The translations under genes were made by a program, and so were the position numbers. From Abyssalbus ytuae (GTDB lineage Bacteria > Bacteroidota > Bacteroidia > Flavobacteriales > Flavobacteriaceae), in assembly GCF_022807975.1 (NCBI RefSeq), contig NZ_CP094358.1, positions 1 through 64,000 of the forward strand: DNA of 64,000 nt, given 5' to 3'. Below the pieces are notes generated by a model. It was not told the origin of the DNA. It worked only from the letters and a program-made list of their open reading frames with translations, and did no database searches. The first letter of the stretch is position 1; every line of letters starts with the position of its first letter. This document shows, piece by piece, positions 1 to 10,060 of this stretch.

Positions 1-1428
1 ATGAGTTTGACTGCGGAATCAGTATGGGTAAATTGTCTCTCTTTTATAAAGGACAACATACAACCTCAGGCATATAAAACTTGGTTTGAACCAATTAAAG
101 CTGCTAAACTTACTGATAATTCCCTAAGTATTCAGGTTCCCAGCAAATTTTTTTACGAATGGCTTGAAGAACATTACGTTAAGCTTCTTAAAGTTGCTTT
201 AACAAGAGAATTAGGTGACAATGCCAAATTGGTATATATTATAAAAATGGAAAACACTTACGGCAACAAGCATCCGTTTACAGAAAAAATACCAAGTAGC
301 AACAGAGGTAATGTTCAACCCCAGGAACTTGATGTTCCGGTTAAACATAAAAATCCTGAACTAAAAAATCCATTTGTTATACCCGGTATCAGAAACATAA
401 AAATTGAATCGCAATTAAATCCGGGATATAATTTTGAAAATTTTCTTGAAGGAGATTCTAACCGGCTTGCCCGTTCAGCAGGAATGGCAGTGGCCAATAA
501 ACCAGGAGGAACTTCATTTAACCCTTTATTGGTGTTTGGGGGGGTTGGATTAGGAAAAACCCATTTGGCTCATGCCATAGGTGTGGAAATTAAAGACAAA
601 TATCCGGAAAAGACCGTGCTTTATATTTCAGCAGAAAAGTTTACCCAGCAATACATAGAATCTGTTAAAAAGAATACGCGAAATGATTTTATACATTTTT
701 ACCAGTTGATTGATGTATTGATTATTGATGATGTTCAGTTTTTCTCCGGTAAGTCAGGAACCCAGGATGTATTCTTTCATATTTTTAACCACCTGCACCA
801 AAACGGAAAACAGGTAATTCTTACTTCAGATAAGGCTCCTGTAGATATGCAGGACATAGAACAAAGATTACTCTCCCGTTTTAAATGGGGGCTCTCTGCA
901 GAATTGCATACTCCTGATTATGAAACAAGAATTTCTATCTTGCGAAATAAGTTATACAGAGATGGCGTAGAAATGCCCGAAGATATAATTGAATACGTAG
1001 CAAAGAATATAAAAACAAATGTAAGAGAACTGGAAGGTGCTGTTATTTCTCTTATCGCTCAGTCATCTTTTAATAAAAAAGAAGTAACTCTCGAACTTGC
1101 TCAACAAATAGTCGAAAAGTTTGTAAAAAATACTAAACGAGAGGTTTCCATAGACTATATACAAAAGGTAGTTTCCGATTATTTCCAGATGGATATATCA
1201 ACCCTTCAATCAAAAACACGAAAAAGACATATTGTACAGGCAAGGCAATTAGCTATGTTCTTTGCAAAAAAATATACAAAGGCTTCACTTGCAAGTATAG
1301 GTTCTCAAATAGGAAAAAGAGATCATGCTACAGTATTACATGCTTGTAAAACTGTAGACAACCTTTGTGAAACTGACAAACAGTTCAGGAAATATATGGA
1401 AGACCTGAATAAAAAATTCACCCAATAA
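1..1428 (+). CDS. dnaA: Chromosomal replication initiator protein DnaA
   Basis: DnaA binds DnaA boxes at the origin and, in its ATP form, opens the duplex to start replication in the cytoplasm. The 475-residue protein has the usual four parts: an N-terminal helicase-loading domain (about 1-80), a short linker, an AAA+ domain with Walker A GGVGLGKT at 180-187 and Walker B IDDVQ at 242-246, and a C-terminal DNA-binding domain ending with the DnaA signature (GKRDHATVLHAC). Length is normal. The gene starts at base 1, as in chromosomes numbered from dnaA. I saw no cluster of DnaA boxes in the short gaps downstream, so the origin is probably on the other side of base 1. Confidence 0.98.
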   Translation: MSLTAESVWVNCLSFIKDNIQPQAYKTWFEPIKAAKLTDNSLSIQVPSKFFYEWLEEHYVKLLKVALTRELGDNAKLVYIIKMENTYGNKHPFTEKIPSSNRGNVQPQELDVPVKHKNPELKNPFVIPGIRNIKIESQLNPGYNFENFLEGDSNRLARSAGMAVANKPGGTSFNPLLVFGGVGLGKTHLAHAIGVEIKDKYPEKTVLYISAEKFTQQYIESVKKNTRNDFIHFYQLIDVLIIDDVQFFSGKSGTQDVFFHIFNHLHQNGKQVILTSDKAPVDMQDIEQRLLSRFKWGLSAELHTPDYETRISILRNKLYRDGVEMPEDIIEYVAKNIKTNVRELEGAVISLIAQSSFNKKEVTLELAQQIVEKFVKNTKREVSIDYIQKVVSDYFQMDISTLQSKTRKRHIVQARQLAMFFAKKYTKASLASIGSQIGKRDHATVLHACKTVDNLCETDKQFRKYMEDLNKKFTQ

Positions 1429-1435
1429 TTTATAA

Positions 1436-1891
1436 ATGTATAGACGTATTTTAATGGTTTGTTTAGGTAATATTTGCCGTTCTCCACTGGCAGAAGGCAT
1501 TTTGAAATCCAAAGTAAACTCTTTAAATATACTGGTGGACTCTGCCGGAACTTCCAACTATCATATTGGCGAACCTCCTGACAGAAGATCTGTGGAAATA
1601 GCAAATAAATATGGGATTGATATTGCCAACCAAAGAGGAAGGCAATTTTCAGTAAAAGACTTTGACAGTTTTGACCTTATTTTTGCCATGGATAATAGTA
1701 ATTATAAAAGTATTTTACGTCTGGCAAGAAATGAAGAAGATGTGAAAAAAGTAAACCTGATTCTTAATCTTTTATATCCTGAAAAAAATATTGATGTACC
1801 TGACCCTTATTATGGAGGAGTTCAGGGATTTGAAAATGTTTATAAAATGCTTAATGAGGCGTGTGAAGTTTTATTAAAAAAACTTTCCTGA
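1436..1891 (+). CDS. Low-molecular-weight protein-tyrosine phosphatase
   Basis: A cytoplasmic phosphatase of the LMW-PTP family, which removes phosphate from tyrosine residues. The 151-residue protein starts with the catalytic P-loop CLGNICRS (Cys9 nucleophile, Arg15 phosphate binding) and has the general-acid aspartate in the DPYYGG motif near residue 123. It begins 7 bases after the dnaA stop and is probably co-transcribed with it. Family members next to capsule or exopolysaccharide genes act on tyrosine kinases, but no such genes are nearby, so the physiological target is unknown. Assignment to the family is firm; the role is not. Confidence 0.93.
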   Translation: MYRRILMVCLGNICRSPLAEGILKSKVNSLNILVDSAGTSNYHIGEPPDRRSVEIANKYGIDIANQRGRQFSVKDFDSFDLIFAMDNSNYKSILRLARNEEDVKKVNLILNLLYPEKNIDVPDPYYGGVQGFENVYKMLNEACEVLLKKLS

Positions 1892-1983
1892 ATACTTTTA
1901 TTTTCCAAAATTTAATATTGCTGCCTTAATTAGATTATTTATATTTAGTTGAATTTAACCTAAACACCTATTATTACCCTGTT

Positions 1984-2718
1984 ATGATGATTCCGAATAA
2001 TAATAAAGGAAAATTATATCTCATTCCAACAACCTTAGGAGATATTGGACCTTTAGAAGTATTACCCCTGTCCATAAAAAGGGTTGTAGAAAGTGTAAAC
2101 TATTATGTAGCTGAAAATGAAAAAGTAGCAAGAAGGTTTATTAAAAAATTATCTCCGGGGAAATCTCAGTCAAAATTAAATTTTCAACTCATTAATAAAT
2201 ATACTAACGCAATAGAATTACAATCATACCTTAATCCGTGCCTGGATGGGCATGATGTAGGTATACTTTCTGATGCCGGTTGTCCTGGAGTGGCAGATCC
2301 CGGTGCCGATGTAGTTAAACTTGCTCATGAAAAGGATATAAGGGTTATTCCATTGGTGGGGCCTTCTTCAATTTTACTGGCTTTAATGGCTAGTGGAATG
2401 AATGGACAAAGTTTTGCTTTTAACGGATATTTGCCCATAGAAAGTCAGGAAAGAAGAGTAGAAATAAAAAAACTGGAACGATTATCTAAAGATTTGCAAC
2501 AGACTCAAATTTTTATTGAAACTCCATATAGAAATGACAAGCTGTTAGAAGCACTGGTTCAAATATTAAATAAAAACACTATGCTTTGTGTAGCCTGCGA
2601 TTTAACACTCCCTACTGAATTTATTAAAACGCAACCTGTAAGCTTATGGAGTCATTATGAAATAGATTTACATAAAAGACCTGCTATTTTTTTGATACTT
2701 GCCAGCAATCATTTTTAA
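1984..2718 (+). CDS. SAM-dependent methyltransferase of the RsmI / tetrapyrrole methylase fold
   Basis: A 244-residue enzyme of the TP-methylase superfamily. The N-terminus (KLYLIPTTLGD) and the central GCPGVADPG and LVGPSS motifs match the SAM-binding architecture of RsmI, the 2'-O-methyltransferase for 16S rRNA C1402. It is shorter and more divergent than typical RsmI, and Bacteroidota often carry such a second paralogue next to dnaA, so I do not assign the symbol rsmI. Two in-frame ATGs (1984 and 1987) are equally possible starts. It follows the phosphatase gene after 92 bases and faces the VOC gene tail to tail. Confidence 0.82.
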   Translation: MMIPNNNKGKLYLIPTTLGDIGPLEVLPLSIKRVVESVNYYVAENEKVARRFIKKLSPGKSQSKLNFQLINKYTNAIELQSYLNPCLDGHDVGILSDAGCPGVADPGADVVKLAHEKDIRVIPLVGPSSILLALMASGMNGQSFAFNGYLPIESQERRVEIKKLERLSKDLQQTQIFIETPYRNDKLLEALVQILNKNTMLCVACDLTLPTEFIKTQPVSLWSHYEIDLHKRPAIFLILASNHF

Positions 2719-2723
2719 TATTT

Positions 2724-3110
2724 TTATTCGGTGATTTCAATCAAATTTCCTTCCGGATCACTTATGACACTTTCATAATACCCATCACCTGTGACCCGGG
2801 GTTCTCCTATAATTTTATATCCGTTCTCTTTTATTTTTGCGGTTAATTGATTTACTTTTTCTCTGGAACCTACTGAAATGGCTAAATGCGTTAGCCCCAG
2901 TATGATATTACTCTTATAAAAAACTTCTTCAATATCAGGCCTGTGCATTAATTCAAGCCTTGCTCCGCTTTTAAATGACAAAAAATACGATGTGAAATTT
3001 TTTTTTGGGTTATAATATTTATCATTAGATGTACATTCAAAAAACTTTATGTAAAATTCTTTCATTCTTTCCAAATCCTTAACCCACATGGCTATATGTT
3101 CTATTTTCAT
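2724..3110 (-). CDS. VOC (glyoxalase/bleomycin resistance) family protein
   Basis: A 128-residue single-unit vicinal-oxygen-chelate protein. It opens with the usual MKIEHIAMWVKDLERMKEFY pattern, has a central THLAIS strand that would carry a metal-ligand histidine, and ends with SDPEGNLIEI, the signature for the last strand and its glutamate ligand. Members include lactoylglutathione lyase, methylmalonyl-CoA epimerase and antibiotic-binding proteins; the sequence alone does not say which reaction applies. It converges on the methyltransferase gene with a 5-base gap and appears to be monocistronic. Confidence 0.85.
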   Translation of the reverse strand: MKIEHIAMWVKDLERMKEFYIKFFECTSNDKYYNPKKNFTSYFLSFKSGARLELMHRPDIEEVFYKSNIILGLTHLAISVGSREKVNQLTAKIKENGYKIIGEPRVTGDGYYESVISDPEGNLIEITE

Positions 3111-3155
3111 CTATTTATTGAGTTAATTAAGAATGTACTTTATAGATTCAATTAA

Positions 3156-3187
3156 AAAGACTGTCTATATCTTTTTAGACAGTCTTT
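3156..3187 (-). terminator. Hairpin downstream of the GapN-like gene
   Basis: An 11-base-pair perfect stem (AAAGACTGTCT with AGACAGTCTTT) around a 10-base loop, lying 27 bases past the stop of the minus-strand dehydrogenase. The stem starts with A's and ends with T's, so it could act in both directions. Confidence 0.65.
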
Positions 3188-3213
3188 ATTTTTCAATTCA
3201 ATTATTTCCTTTT

Positions 3214-4815
3214 TTAAAGAATATAGTCAGTACTTACAAAATTTGAAGCTTTACTACCTAGCAAGTCTGTTAATATACGATTATTGTAATCATTATCTTT
3301 TGAAGCGACAAAAGTCCTAATGGAGAATGACCTCAAGGCATCATGTACACTTAATGTACTTACAGCCGAGTCTTTCCGTCCGGTAAAAGGATAAACATCA
3401 GGCCCCCTTTGGCATGAACTATTTAAATTAACCCTGCAAACCAGGTTGACTAATGTATCAATAAGAGACGCTAATTCTTTAATATCTTTTCCAAACAAAC
3501 TAACCTGCTGCCCATAGTTAGAATTAGCTATATCATTAATAGGTTCTTCTATATCAGTAAAAGAAATTACAGGTATGACAGGCCCAAACTGTTCTTCATG
3601 ATATACTCTCATTTCTTTATTCACCGGATAAAGTACGGCAGGAAATATATAATTTTCTGTTTTTTCTCCCCCTTTTTTGTTTATTATGTGAGCTCCTTTT
3701 TCCAATGCATCATCTATAAGTTCTTGTATATAATCCGGTTTACCTGGCTCCGGGAGTGGTGTGAGCATAACTCCGGGTTCCCACGGATTACCAAACTTCA
3801 GGGCATCTACCCTTTTTGCAAATCTTTTATTGAACTCATCAACAATATCTTCGTGTACATACACCAATTTTAAAGCTGTACATCTTTGACCATTGAATGA
3901 CAAAGTACCTGCAATACATTCGTCAATAGCAAGGTCTAAATCGGCATCCGGTAATATGATAGCCGGATTTTTTGCTTCTAATCCCAACACCAAACGCAAA
4001 CGGTTCTTATATGGATGTTGATCCTGCAAGGCAATGGCAGATTTACTATTCCCTATTAACGCTAAAACATCTATTCTTCCTGATTGCATAATAGGGGCAG
4101 CAACTTGTCTTCCTCTACCATATACAATATTTACTACTCCTTTAGGGAAGCTGCTCCTAAAAGCCTCTAATAGAGGTGAAATTAATAATACTCCATGCTT
4201 GGCTGGCTTAAATATTGCCGTATTACCCATTATCAAGGCAGGTATTAACAAAGCAAAAGTTTCATTCAGAGGATAATTATAAGGTCCTAAACATAAAACT
4301 ATTCCCAGAGGGCCCCGGCGGATGTGTGCATAAACACCATCATGTTTTTTAAAATTAGCAGAATCTCTGTCTAATTGCTTATATTCTTCTATGGTATCGT
4401 ATATATATTCAACAGTACGATCAAATTCTTTTTGGGAATCGGGTAAATTCTTTCCAATTTCCCACATGAGAAGTTTTACCACTTCCTCTCGCTTGCCTTC
4501 CATTTGTTTTACAAACTTCTCCATACAAGCTATTCTATCAGCCACTTTCATCGTTGGCCATAAACCTTTACCTTTTCCAAAAGCGTTGGCAGCTGCCTCT
4601 AAAGCATCATTTGCTTCGGGCTCAGCCATATAAGGTATAGACCCTAATAAAGTAGGCGTATATTCCCCTTTATCATTTAAAGTGTGAATAGATGAATACA
4701 CCTCAGTTGTTTCACCTTTCCATTCTTTTAATTCCCCGTTTACAAGGTATGTATCCTGATTAATTAATTTTGTTATCTGAAATTCTTGTGGTATTTCCCG
4801 CTCTACAGTATTCAT
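3214..4815 (-). CDS. NADP-dependent glyceraldehyde-3-phosphate dehydrogenase-like aldehyde dehydrogenase
   Basis: A 533-residue member of the aldehyde dehydrogenase superfamily, which oxidises aldehydes to acids with NAD(P)+. The catalytic cysteine lies in [11 protein letters not shown] and the general-base glutamate in [20 protein letters not shown] and IFKPAKHG are cofactor-binding motifs. [10 protein letters not shown] and an extended N-terminus match the non-phosphorylating GAPDH (GapN) group, which converts glyceraldehyde-3-phosphate directly to 3-phosphoglycerate and supplies NADPH. It lies 72 bases beyond ilvA on the same strand, and a terminator-like hairpin follows it. It may be read through from the ilv operon or have its own promoter. 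Confidence 0.82.
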   Translation of the reverse strand: MNTVEREIPQEFQITKLINQDTYLVNGELKEWKGETTEVYSSIHTLNDKGEYTPTLLGSIPYMAEPEANDALEAAANAFGKGKGLWPTMKVADRIACMEKFVKQMEGKREEVVKLLMWEIGKNLPDSQKEFDRTVEYIYDTIEEYKQLDRDSANFKKHDGVYAHIRRGPLGIVLCLGPYNYPLNETFALLIPALIMGNTAIFKPAKHGVLLISPLLEAFRSSFPKGVVNIVYGRGRQVAAPIMQSGRIDVLALIGNSKSAIALQDQHPYKNRLRLVLGLEAKNPAIILPDADLDLAIDECIAGTLSFNGQRCTALKLVYVHEDIVDEFNKRFAKRVDALKFGNPWEPGVMLTPLPEPGKPDYIQELIDDALEKGAHIINKKGGEKTENYIFPAVLYPVNKEMRVYHEEQFGPVIPVISFTDIEEPINDIANSNYGQQVSLFGKDIKELASLIDTLVNLVCRVNLNSSCQRGPDVYPFTGRKDSAVSTLSVHDALRSFSIRTFVASKDNDYNNRILTDLLGSKASNFVSTDYIL

Positions 4816-4887
4816 CTAATTAATTTGTTGGTTTTATTAAATTGAAGTTTGAAATGTTGCCCGAAATTAAGAATTTAGGAGTAAAGA

Positions 4888-6162
4888 TCACACTAAAAAC
4901 TGAAATAAATCAGGCTTATTATTCAAATAATCCCCATAAAAGTTGTGGGTTTTCATTCTTTCAATTAGAGGTTGCAGGTCATCTTCCGATTTAAGTTCTA
5001 TACCAACAACTGCGGGTCCATTTTCTTTATTGTATTTTTTTGAGTACTGAAAATGGGTTATGTCATCATTAGGTCCAAGTATTTCGTCTACAAACTCTTT
5101 TAATGCTCCTGCCCTTTGTGGAAACCGAACAATGAAGTAATGTTTTAGATTTGCAAATAAAAGTGCTCGTTCTTTTATTTCGGCAGTACGGGTAATATCA
5201 TTATTACTACCACTTACAATGCATACTACATTTTTTCCTGTGATCTTATCTTTAAACCTGTCAAGAGCTGTGATGGATAATGCTCCGGCCGGCTCCACTA
5301 CAATAGCGTCTTTATTGTAAAGGTCAAGTATAGTCTGGCAGACTTTTCCCTCAGGAACCGTTATCATTTCATCAAGGTATATTTTGCATATTTCAAAATT
5401 CCTGTCGCCTACCCTTTTTACCGCTGCTCCGTCCACAAATTTATCAATGCTCTCCAATTGTGTATTACTACCTTTTTGAAGCGAAGTTAGCATTGCTGGT
5501 GCACCTTCGGGCTCGACTCCTATAATTTTAGTATCGGGTGATAAAGATTTAAAAACAGGCAAAAGCCCCGATATTAACCCACCACCTCCTACCGGCACAA
5601 ATAAAAAATCAATTTTCTTTTCCGATTGTTCTAAAATTTCCAGGGCAATTGTTGCCTGACCTTCAATAACTTTTTCGTCATCAAACGGATGAACGAATGT
5701 CATATTATTTTCAATACAGGCTCTCATTGCTTCACGATATGCATCATCATACGTGTCACCGGTTAATATTACTTCAATATAACCTTCGCCAAACATTTTA
5801 ACCTGTTGAATTTTTTGTTTTGGAGTTGGTGCCGGCATAAAAACCGTGCCTTTTATTTTAAGTTTATTGCAAGAATAGGCTACTCCCTGAGCATGATTAC
5901 CGGCAGAAGCACATACCACTCCTTTATTTTTTTCTTCGACAGTAAGAGTGCTTATTTTGTTATAAGCTCCTCTTATTTTATAAGACCGTACTATTTGAAG
6001 ATCTTCTCGCTTAAAAAGTACGTTTGCCTCATATTTTTTTGAATAGGTAAGATTAGGCATAAGGGATGTCACCGCTGCCACATTTTTTAAAGTAGCAGCA
6101 GCTTTCATGACATCCTCCAGCTTTGGTTGAAATGGTGTTTTTTTAATACTTTTCTTCATCAA
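4888..6162 (-). CDS. ilvA: Threonine ammonia-lyase (threonine deaminase), biosynthetic
   Basis: Converts threonine to 2-oxobutanoate and ammonia with PLP, the first step committed to isoleucine. The 424-residue protein has the PLP lysine in YKIRGAYNK (Lys62), the substrate-contact motif ASAGNHAQG at 85-93, and the phosphate-binding GGGGL loop at 192-196. Residues from about 335 to the end form one ACT-like regulatory domain, where isoleucine would bind. It is the last gene of the ilvDBNCA set, 53 bases after ilvC. Either of the first two methionines could be the start. Confidence 0.95.
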   Translation of the reverse strand: MMKKSIKKTPFQPKLEDVMKAAATLKNVAAVTSLMPNLTYSKKYEANVLFKREDLQIVRSYKIRGAYNKISTLTVEEKNKGVVCASAGNHAQGVAYSCNKLKIKGTVFMPAPTPKQKIQQVKMFGEGYIEVILTGDTYDDAYREAMRACIENNMTFVHPFDDEKVIEGQATIALEILEQSEKKIDFLFVPVGGGGLISGLLPVFKSLSPDTKIIGVEPEGAPAMLTSLQKGSNTQLESIDKFVDGAAVKRVGDRNFEICKIYLDEMITVPEGKVCQTILDLYNKDAIVVEPAGALSITALDRFKDKITGKNVVCIVSGSNNDITRTAEIKERALLFANLKHYFIVRFPQRAGALKEFVDEILGPNDDITHFQYSKKYNKENGPAVVGIELKSEDDLQPLIERMKTHNFYGDYLNNKPDLFQFLV

Positions 6163-6215
6163 ATAAATACTAACTGCATTTTAATATTAATTCACCTAAA
6201 AAAAGAAGGAAAAAA

Positions 6216-7685
6216 TTATACAATCTTTTTCATGGCTGTCATAGATTCTCTCAGCCACTCTCCTACTTCTTCTACCGGATGGTTTCTTATTTGCTTGTTC
6301 ACCTCTATTAATTCTTTATTATCTACCCCATTATTTCCTGAGAAAGGCTTCCCTATTACGTTGGTTTCTACTTTTTTCATAAAATCAGCGAGTAAAGGTT
6401 TACATGCGTGGTCAAATAAATAACACCCATACTCTGCAGTATCAGAGATGACACGGTTCATTTCATATAATTTTTTCCTGGCAATAGTATTGGCTATAAG
6501 AGGTGTTTCATGAAGAGATTCATAGTAAGCAGATTCATCAATTATTCCGGCTTCGGTCATTGTTTCAAAGGCAAGTTCTACACCTGATTTTACAAATGCG
6601 ACCATTAACACGCCATTATCAAAATATTCCTGTTCGGATATTTCTACATTTGCTGCAGGTGTTTTTTCAAAGGCAGTTTCTGCCGTAGCGGCTCTCCAAC
6701 CCAGAAGATTTTTATCATCATTAGCCCAATCTTCCATCATTGTTTTTGAGAAATGTCCACTCATAATATCATCCATATGTTTTTGGAAAAGAGGTCTCAT
6801 TATATCTTTAAGCTCTTCTGCCAGCTTGAAAGCTTCAATTTTAGACGGATTATCCAGCCTGTCCATCATATTGGTTATTCCACCATATTTTAAAGCCTCT
6901 GTGATGGTTTCCCAACCATACTGTATCAATCTGGAAGCATACCCTGCATCAATACCTTTTTCCACCATTTTATCAAAACATAAAATAGAGCCTGTTTGTA
7001 ACAAACCACATAATATAGTTTGTTCTCCCATTAAATCTGATTTAACTTCAGCTACAAAAGAAGACCTTAATACGCCTGCCCTATGACCTCCCGTAGCAAC
7101 AGCATAAGCCTTGGCCTGAGCCAAACCTTTTCCTTCAGGATCGTTTTCAGGGTGTACTGCTATTAAAGTAGGTACTCCGAATCCTCGTTTGTACTCTTCC
7201 CTGACTTCTGACCCCGGACATTTTGGCGCTACCATTATAACGGTTATATCTTTACGTATTTGCATACCTTCTTCAACAATATTAAACCCGTGTGAATAGG
7301 AAAGGGTTGCTCCCTTTTTCATTAACGGCATTATAGCTTTAATTACATTGGTATGTTGCTTATCGGGTGTAAGGTTACAAACCATATCGGCAGTAGGTAT
7401 TAATTCTTCATATGTACCTACATTAAAATTATTTTCTACTGCATTTTGATATGACTGGCGTTTTTCTTTGATGGCTTCGGCACGTAGGGCGTATGAAATA
7501 TCCAGACCGGAATCGCGCATGTTTAAGCCCTGATTTAATCCCTGAGCACCGCAACCTACAATTACTATTTTCTTTTCAAGTAGTTTATTTACTCCGTCGT
7601 TAAATTCTGATTGATCCATGAATTCACATACTCCTAATTGCTGTAATTGCTCTCTTAAAGAAAGGGTATTAAAATAATTTGCCAT
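6216..7685 (-). CDS. ilvC: Ketol-acid reductoisomerase, long (class II) form
   Basis: Isomerises and reduces 2-acetolactate or 2-aceto-2-hydroxybutanoate with NADPH and Mg2+, the second common step to valine, leucine and isoleucine. At 489 residues it is the long form with a duplicated C-terminal domain, as in Escherichia coli, rather than the 330-residue form. The nucleotide-binding motif GCGAQG is at 44-49, and the following SYALR segment is where NADPH-specific residues lie. It sits between ilvN (30 bases upstream) and ilvA in the minus-strand operon. Confidence 0.96.
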   Translation of the reverse strand: MANYFNTLSLREQLQQLGVCEFMDQSEFNDGVNKLLEKKIVIVGCGAQGLNQGLNMRDSGLDISYALRAEAIKEKRQSYQNAVENNFNVGTYEELIPTADMVCNLTPDKQHTNVIKAIMPLMKKGATLSYSHGFNIVEEGMQIRKDITVIMVAPKCPGSEVREEYKRGFGVPTLIAVHPENDPEGKGLAQAKAYAVATGGHRAGVLRSSFVAEVKSDLMGEQTILCGLLQTGSILCFDKMVEKGIDAGYASRLIQYGWETITEALKYGGITNMMDRLDNPSKIEAFKLAEELKDIMRPLFQKHMDDIMSGHFSKTMMEDWANDDKNLLGWRAATAETAFEKTPAANVEISEQEYFDNGVLMVAFVKSGVELAFETMTEAGIIDESAYYESLHETPLIANTIARKKLYEMNRVISDTAEYGCYLFDHACKPLLADFMKKVETNVIGKPFSGNNGVDNKELIEVNKQIRNHPVEEVGEWLRESMTAMKKIV

Positions 7686-7715
7686 TTTTTATAATAAGTT
7701 TTATTATTTGATTAG

Positions 7716-8249
7716 TTATTCTTGTTCCTGAAATTGTTTTAACATAGTTGAAATCTGCATTTCTTCTTTTGAAACCGATATTCTTGCCGACCTTACAAAC
7801 TGCATAATTCCATACGGCTTTAACTGATCGTATAACTCTTCTATTTCGTTACGTCTTCCTGATTTTGATATTACAAAAAAGTTTCTGGAAACCGTTACTA
7901 TTTGAGAATTACTTTCTTTAATTATATTCTGAATCTGTCGTTCATCAAAAAGCAAATGAGATTCAATTTTAAACAATGCTGTTTCCTGGTAAATAGTCTC
8001 TTCATCGGTATGATAAAAAGCTTTTATTACTTCTATTTGTTTCTCAATTTGTTTTACAATTCTTTTTGTCCAATCTTCTGTGGCATATATAACAATAACG
8101 AATCTCGATACATGATCAATTTCCGAACTGGAAACATTCAGGCTTTCAATATTTATATGCCTCTTTAAAAATATTCCTGATATTCTGTTCAGTAATCCAA
8201 CATTATTTTCGGAATATACTGATATGGTAAATGTCTTTTTCTCTTCCAT
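7716..8249 (-). CDS. ilvN: Acetolactate synthase small (regulatory) subunit
   Basis: Regulatory subunit of acetohydroxyacid synthase; it raises activity and confers valine feedback inhibition. The 177-residue protein begins with an ACT domain (FTISVYSENNVGLLNRISGIF, where GLLNRIS contacts the effector) and has a C-terminal second domain seen in IlvH-type subunits. It starts 2 bases after the ilvB stop, so translation is probably coupled and the subunits made in proportion. Confidence 0.93.
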   Translation of the reverse strand: MEEKKTFTISVYSENNVGLLNRISGIFLKRHINIESLNVSSSEIDHVSRFVIVIYATEDWTKRIVKQIEKQIEVIKAFYHTDEETIYQETALFKIESHLLFDERQIQNIIKESNSQIVTVSRNFFVISKSGRRNEIEELYDQLKPYGIMQFVRSARISVSKEEMQISTMLKQFQEQE

Positions 8250-8251
8250 AA

Positions 8252-9985
8252 TTAACTTAATCTAATGTCTGAAACTGAAGACCCTGTCGGAATCATAGGA
8301 AACACATTATCTTCTTTTTCTACACAAACCTCAAGAAAATAGGCTTCTTTTGAAGCAATCATCTCGTTGACTGCATTAACAAGTTCCTCTCTCTTTTTTA
8401 CTTGTTTTGCTTTTATATGATATCCTTTTGCAATGGTTATAAAGTCAGGATTGGTAAGTTCGGTTGAAGCATATCTTTTATCAAAAAATAATTGCTGCCA
8501 TTGGCGAACCATACCCAAAAAATTATTATTAAGTACTACTATTTTAACAGGAACTTTTGTCTGAAAAATAGTTCCTAATTCCTGAATAGTCATTTGGTAA
8601 CCGCCGTCACCAATTACTGCCACAACCTCTCTGTCCGGAGCTCCCATTTTTGCTCCGATAGATGCCGGAAGTGCAAACCCCATGGTTCCCAATCCTCCCG
8701 AAGTAACATTGCTTTTGGAACGTTTGAATTTTGCATATCGGCAGGCAAACATTTGGTGCTGCCCTACATCTGATACAATAATAGCATCATCACCTGTAGC
8801 ATTATTAATTTCTTTTAAAACTTCTCCCATAGTAAGGCCTTCCTTTTCAGGATAAAGGTCTTTTTTTATTACTTTTTCAAATTCTATGTCACGTTTTTTC
8901 TTAAATTCTTCATGCCATGATTCATGTTTTTTTTCATTAACTAAAGGAATGATTTGTGCAAGTGACTCCTTAACATTTCCGAGAATTGCTACCTCGGTTT
9001 TTACATTTTTATCAATTTCGGCGGGGTCAATTTCAAAATGAAGAACTTTCGCCTGTTTTGCATACGTATTTAAATCGCCCGTAACACGGTCATCAAATCT
9101 CATTCCTAACGCTATGAGTACATCACATTCGTTTGTTAAAAGGTTGGGCGCATAATTACCATGCATTCCTACCATACCTACATTTAAAGGATGGTCTGTG
9201 GGCAAAGCGGACAATCCCAAAATAGTCCAGGCAGCAGGTATTCCTGTTTTTTCAATAAACGTTTTTAACTCTTCTTCTGCATTACCCAAAATAACTCCCT
9301 GCCCGAATACTATAAATGGTTTTTTCGCACTGTTAATAATACTGGCTGCTTCCTGTAGTTTTTCTTTGTTAACAACCGGTACCGGCTTATAACTTCTTAT
9401 ACCATTACATTTTTTATAGCAAAAATCAAACTCTTCAAACTGAGCGTTTTTGGTAATATCTATGAGTACAGGCCCCGGACGACCGGATTTTGAGATATAA
9501 AAAGCCTTGGCAATTACTTCAGGTATTTCAGATGCATTTGTTATCTGATAACTCCACTTGGTTACGGGGGTAGAAATACCAACAATATCAGTTTCCTGAA
9601 ACGCATCGGAACCAAGCAAATGCCTTGCAACCTGCCCCGTTATACAAACCATGGGTGTTGAATCAATTTGTGCATCAGCAATTCCTGTAACCAAATTGGT
9701 GGCTCCGGGACCCGAAGTAGCCATTGCTACGCCGATTCTTCCAGATACCCTGGCATATCCTTGCGCTGCATGGGCTGCGCCCTGCTCATGACGGGTTAAA
9801 ACATGATGTAATTTATCCTGAAATTTATATAACTCATCATAAATGGGCATTATAGCCCCTCCTGGATAACCATATATCAAATCTACTCCTTCTTCCAACA
9901 GAGATCTTATAACTGCCTCGGCACCAGATATACGAATTGTTTTATCAGTATTTGCTACTTCTTTTTTTAATGTTTTTGTTTCCAT
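8252..9985 (-). CDS. ilvB: Acetolactate synthase large (catalytic) subunit
   Basis: TPP-, FAD- and Mg-dependent enzyme that condenses two pyruvates, or pyruvate with 2-oxobutanoate. Motifs include YGYPGGAIMP near the N-terminus, the catalytic glutamate in HEQGAAHAAQGYAR, and the C-terminal TPP/Mg motif from GDGGYQM to VLNNN. An upstream in-frame ATG at 10054 would add 23 residues that look like translated leader (hydrophobic, then Asn/Lys-rich), so I choose the ATG at 9985 (METKTLKKE), giving 577 residues, normal for the family. It follows ilvD by 75 bases. Confidence 0.94.
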   Translation of the reverse strand: METKTLKKEVANTDKTIRISGAEAVIRSLLEEGVDLIYGYPGGAIMPIYDELYKFQDKLHHVLTRHEQGAAHAAQGYARVSGRIGVAMATSGPGATNLVTGIADAQIDSTPMVCITGQVARHLLGSDAFQETDIVGISTPVTKWSYQITNASEIPEVIAKAFYISKSGRPGPVLIDITKNAQFEEFDFCYKKCNGIRSYKPVPVVNKEKLQEAASIINSAKKPFIVFGQGVILGNAEEELKTFIEKTGIPAAWTILGLSALPTDHPLNVGMVGMHGNYAPNLLTNECDVLIALGMRFDDRVTGDLNTYAKQAKVLHFEIDPAEIDKNVKTEVAILGNVKESLAQIIPLVNEKKHESWHEEFKKKRDIEFEKVIKKDLYPEKEGLTMGEVLKEINNATGDDAIIVSDVGQHQMFACRYAKFKRSKSNVTSGGLGTMGFALPASIGAKMGAPDREVVAVIGDGGYQMTIQELGTIFQTKVPVKIVVLNNNFLGMVRQWQQLFFDKRYASTELTNPDFITIAKGYHIKAKQVKKREELVNAVNEMIASKEAYFLEVCVEKEDNVFPMIPTGSSVSDIRLS

Positions 9986-10060
9986 AGTTAAAAAATTTAT
10001 GGTATTGGGTTTTCTTTTATCATTTAAAAAATTTGTGATAATTAAAAACAACAATATTTT

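Noticed and set aside
1429-1983. Replication origin next to dnaA
   Set aside because: No cluster of TTATCCACA-like boxes and no clear AT-rich unwinding element in the short gaps; the origin is more likely upstream of base 1.
8252-10054. Longer IlvB starting at 10054
   Set aside because: The extra 23 residues are not conserved in type; METKTLKKE at 9985 gives the normal length.
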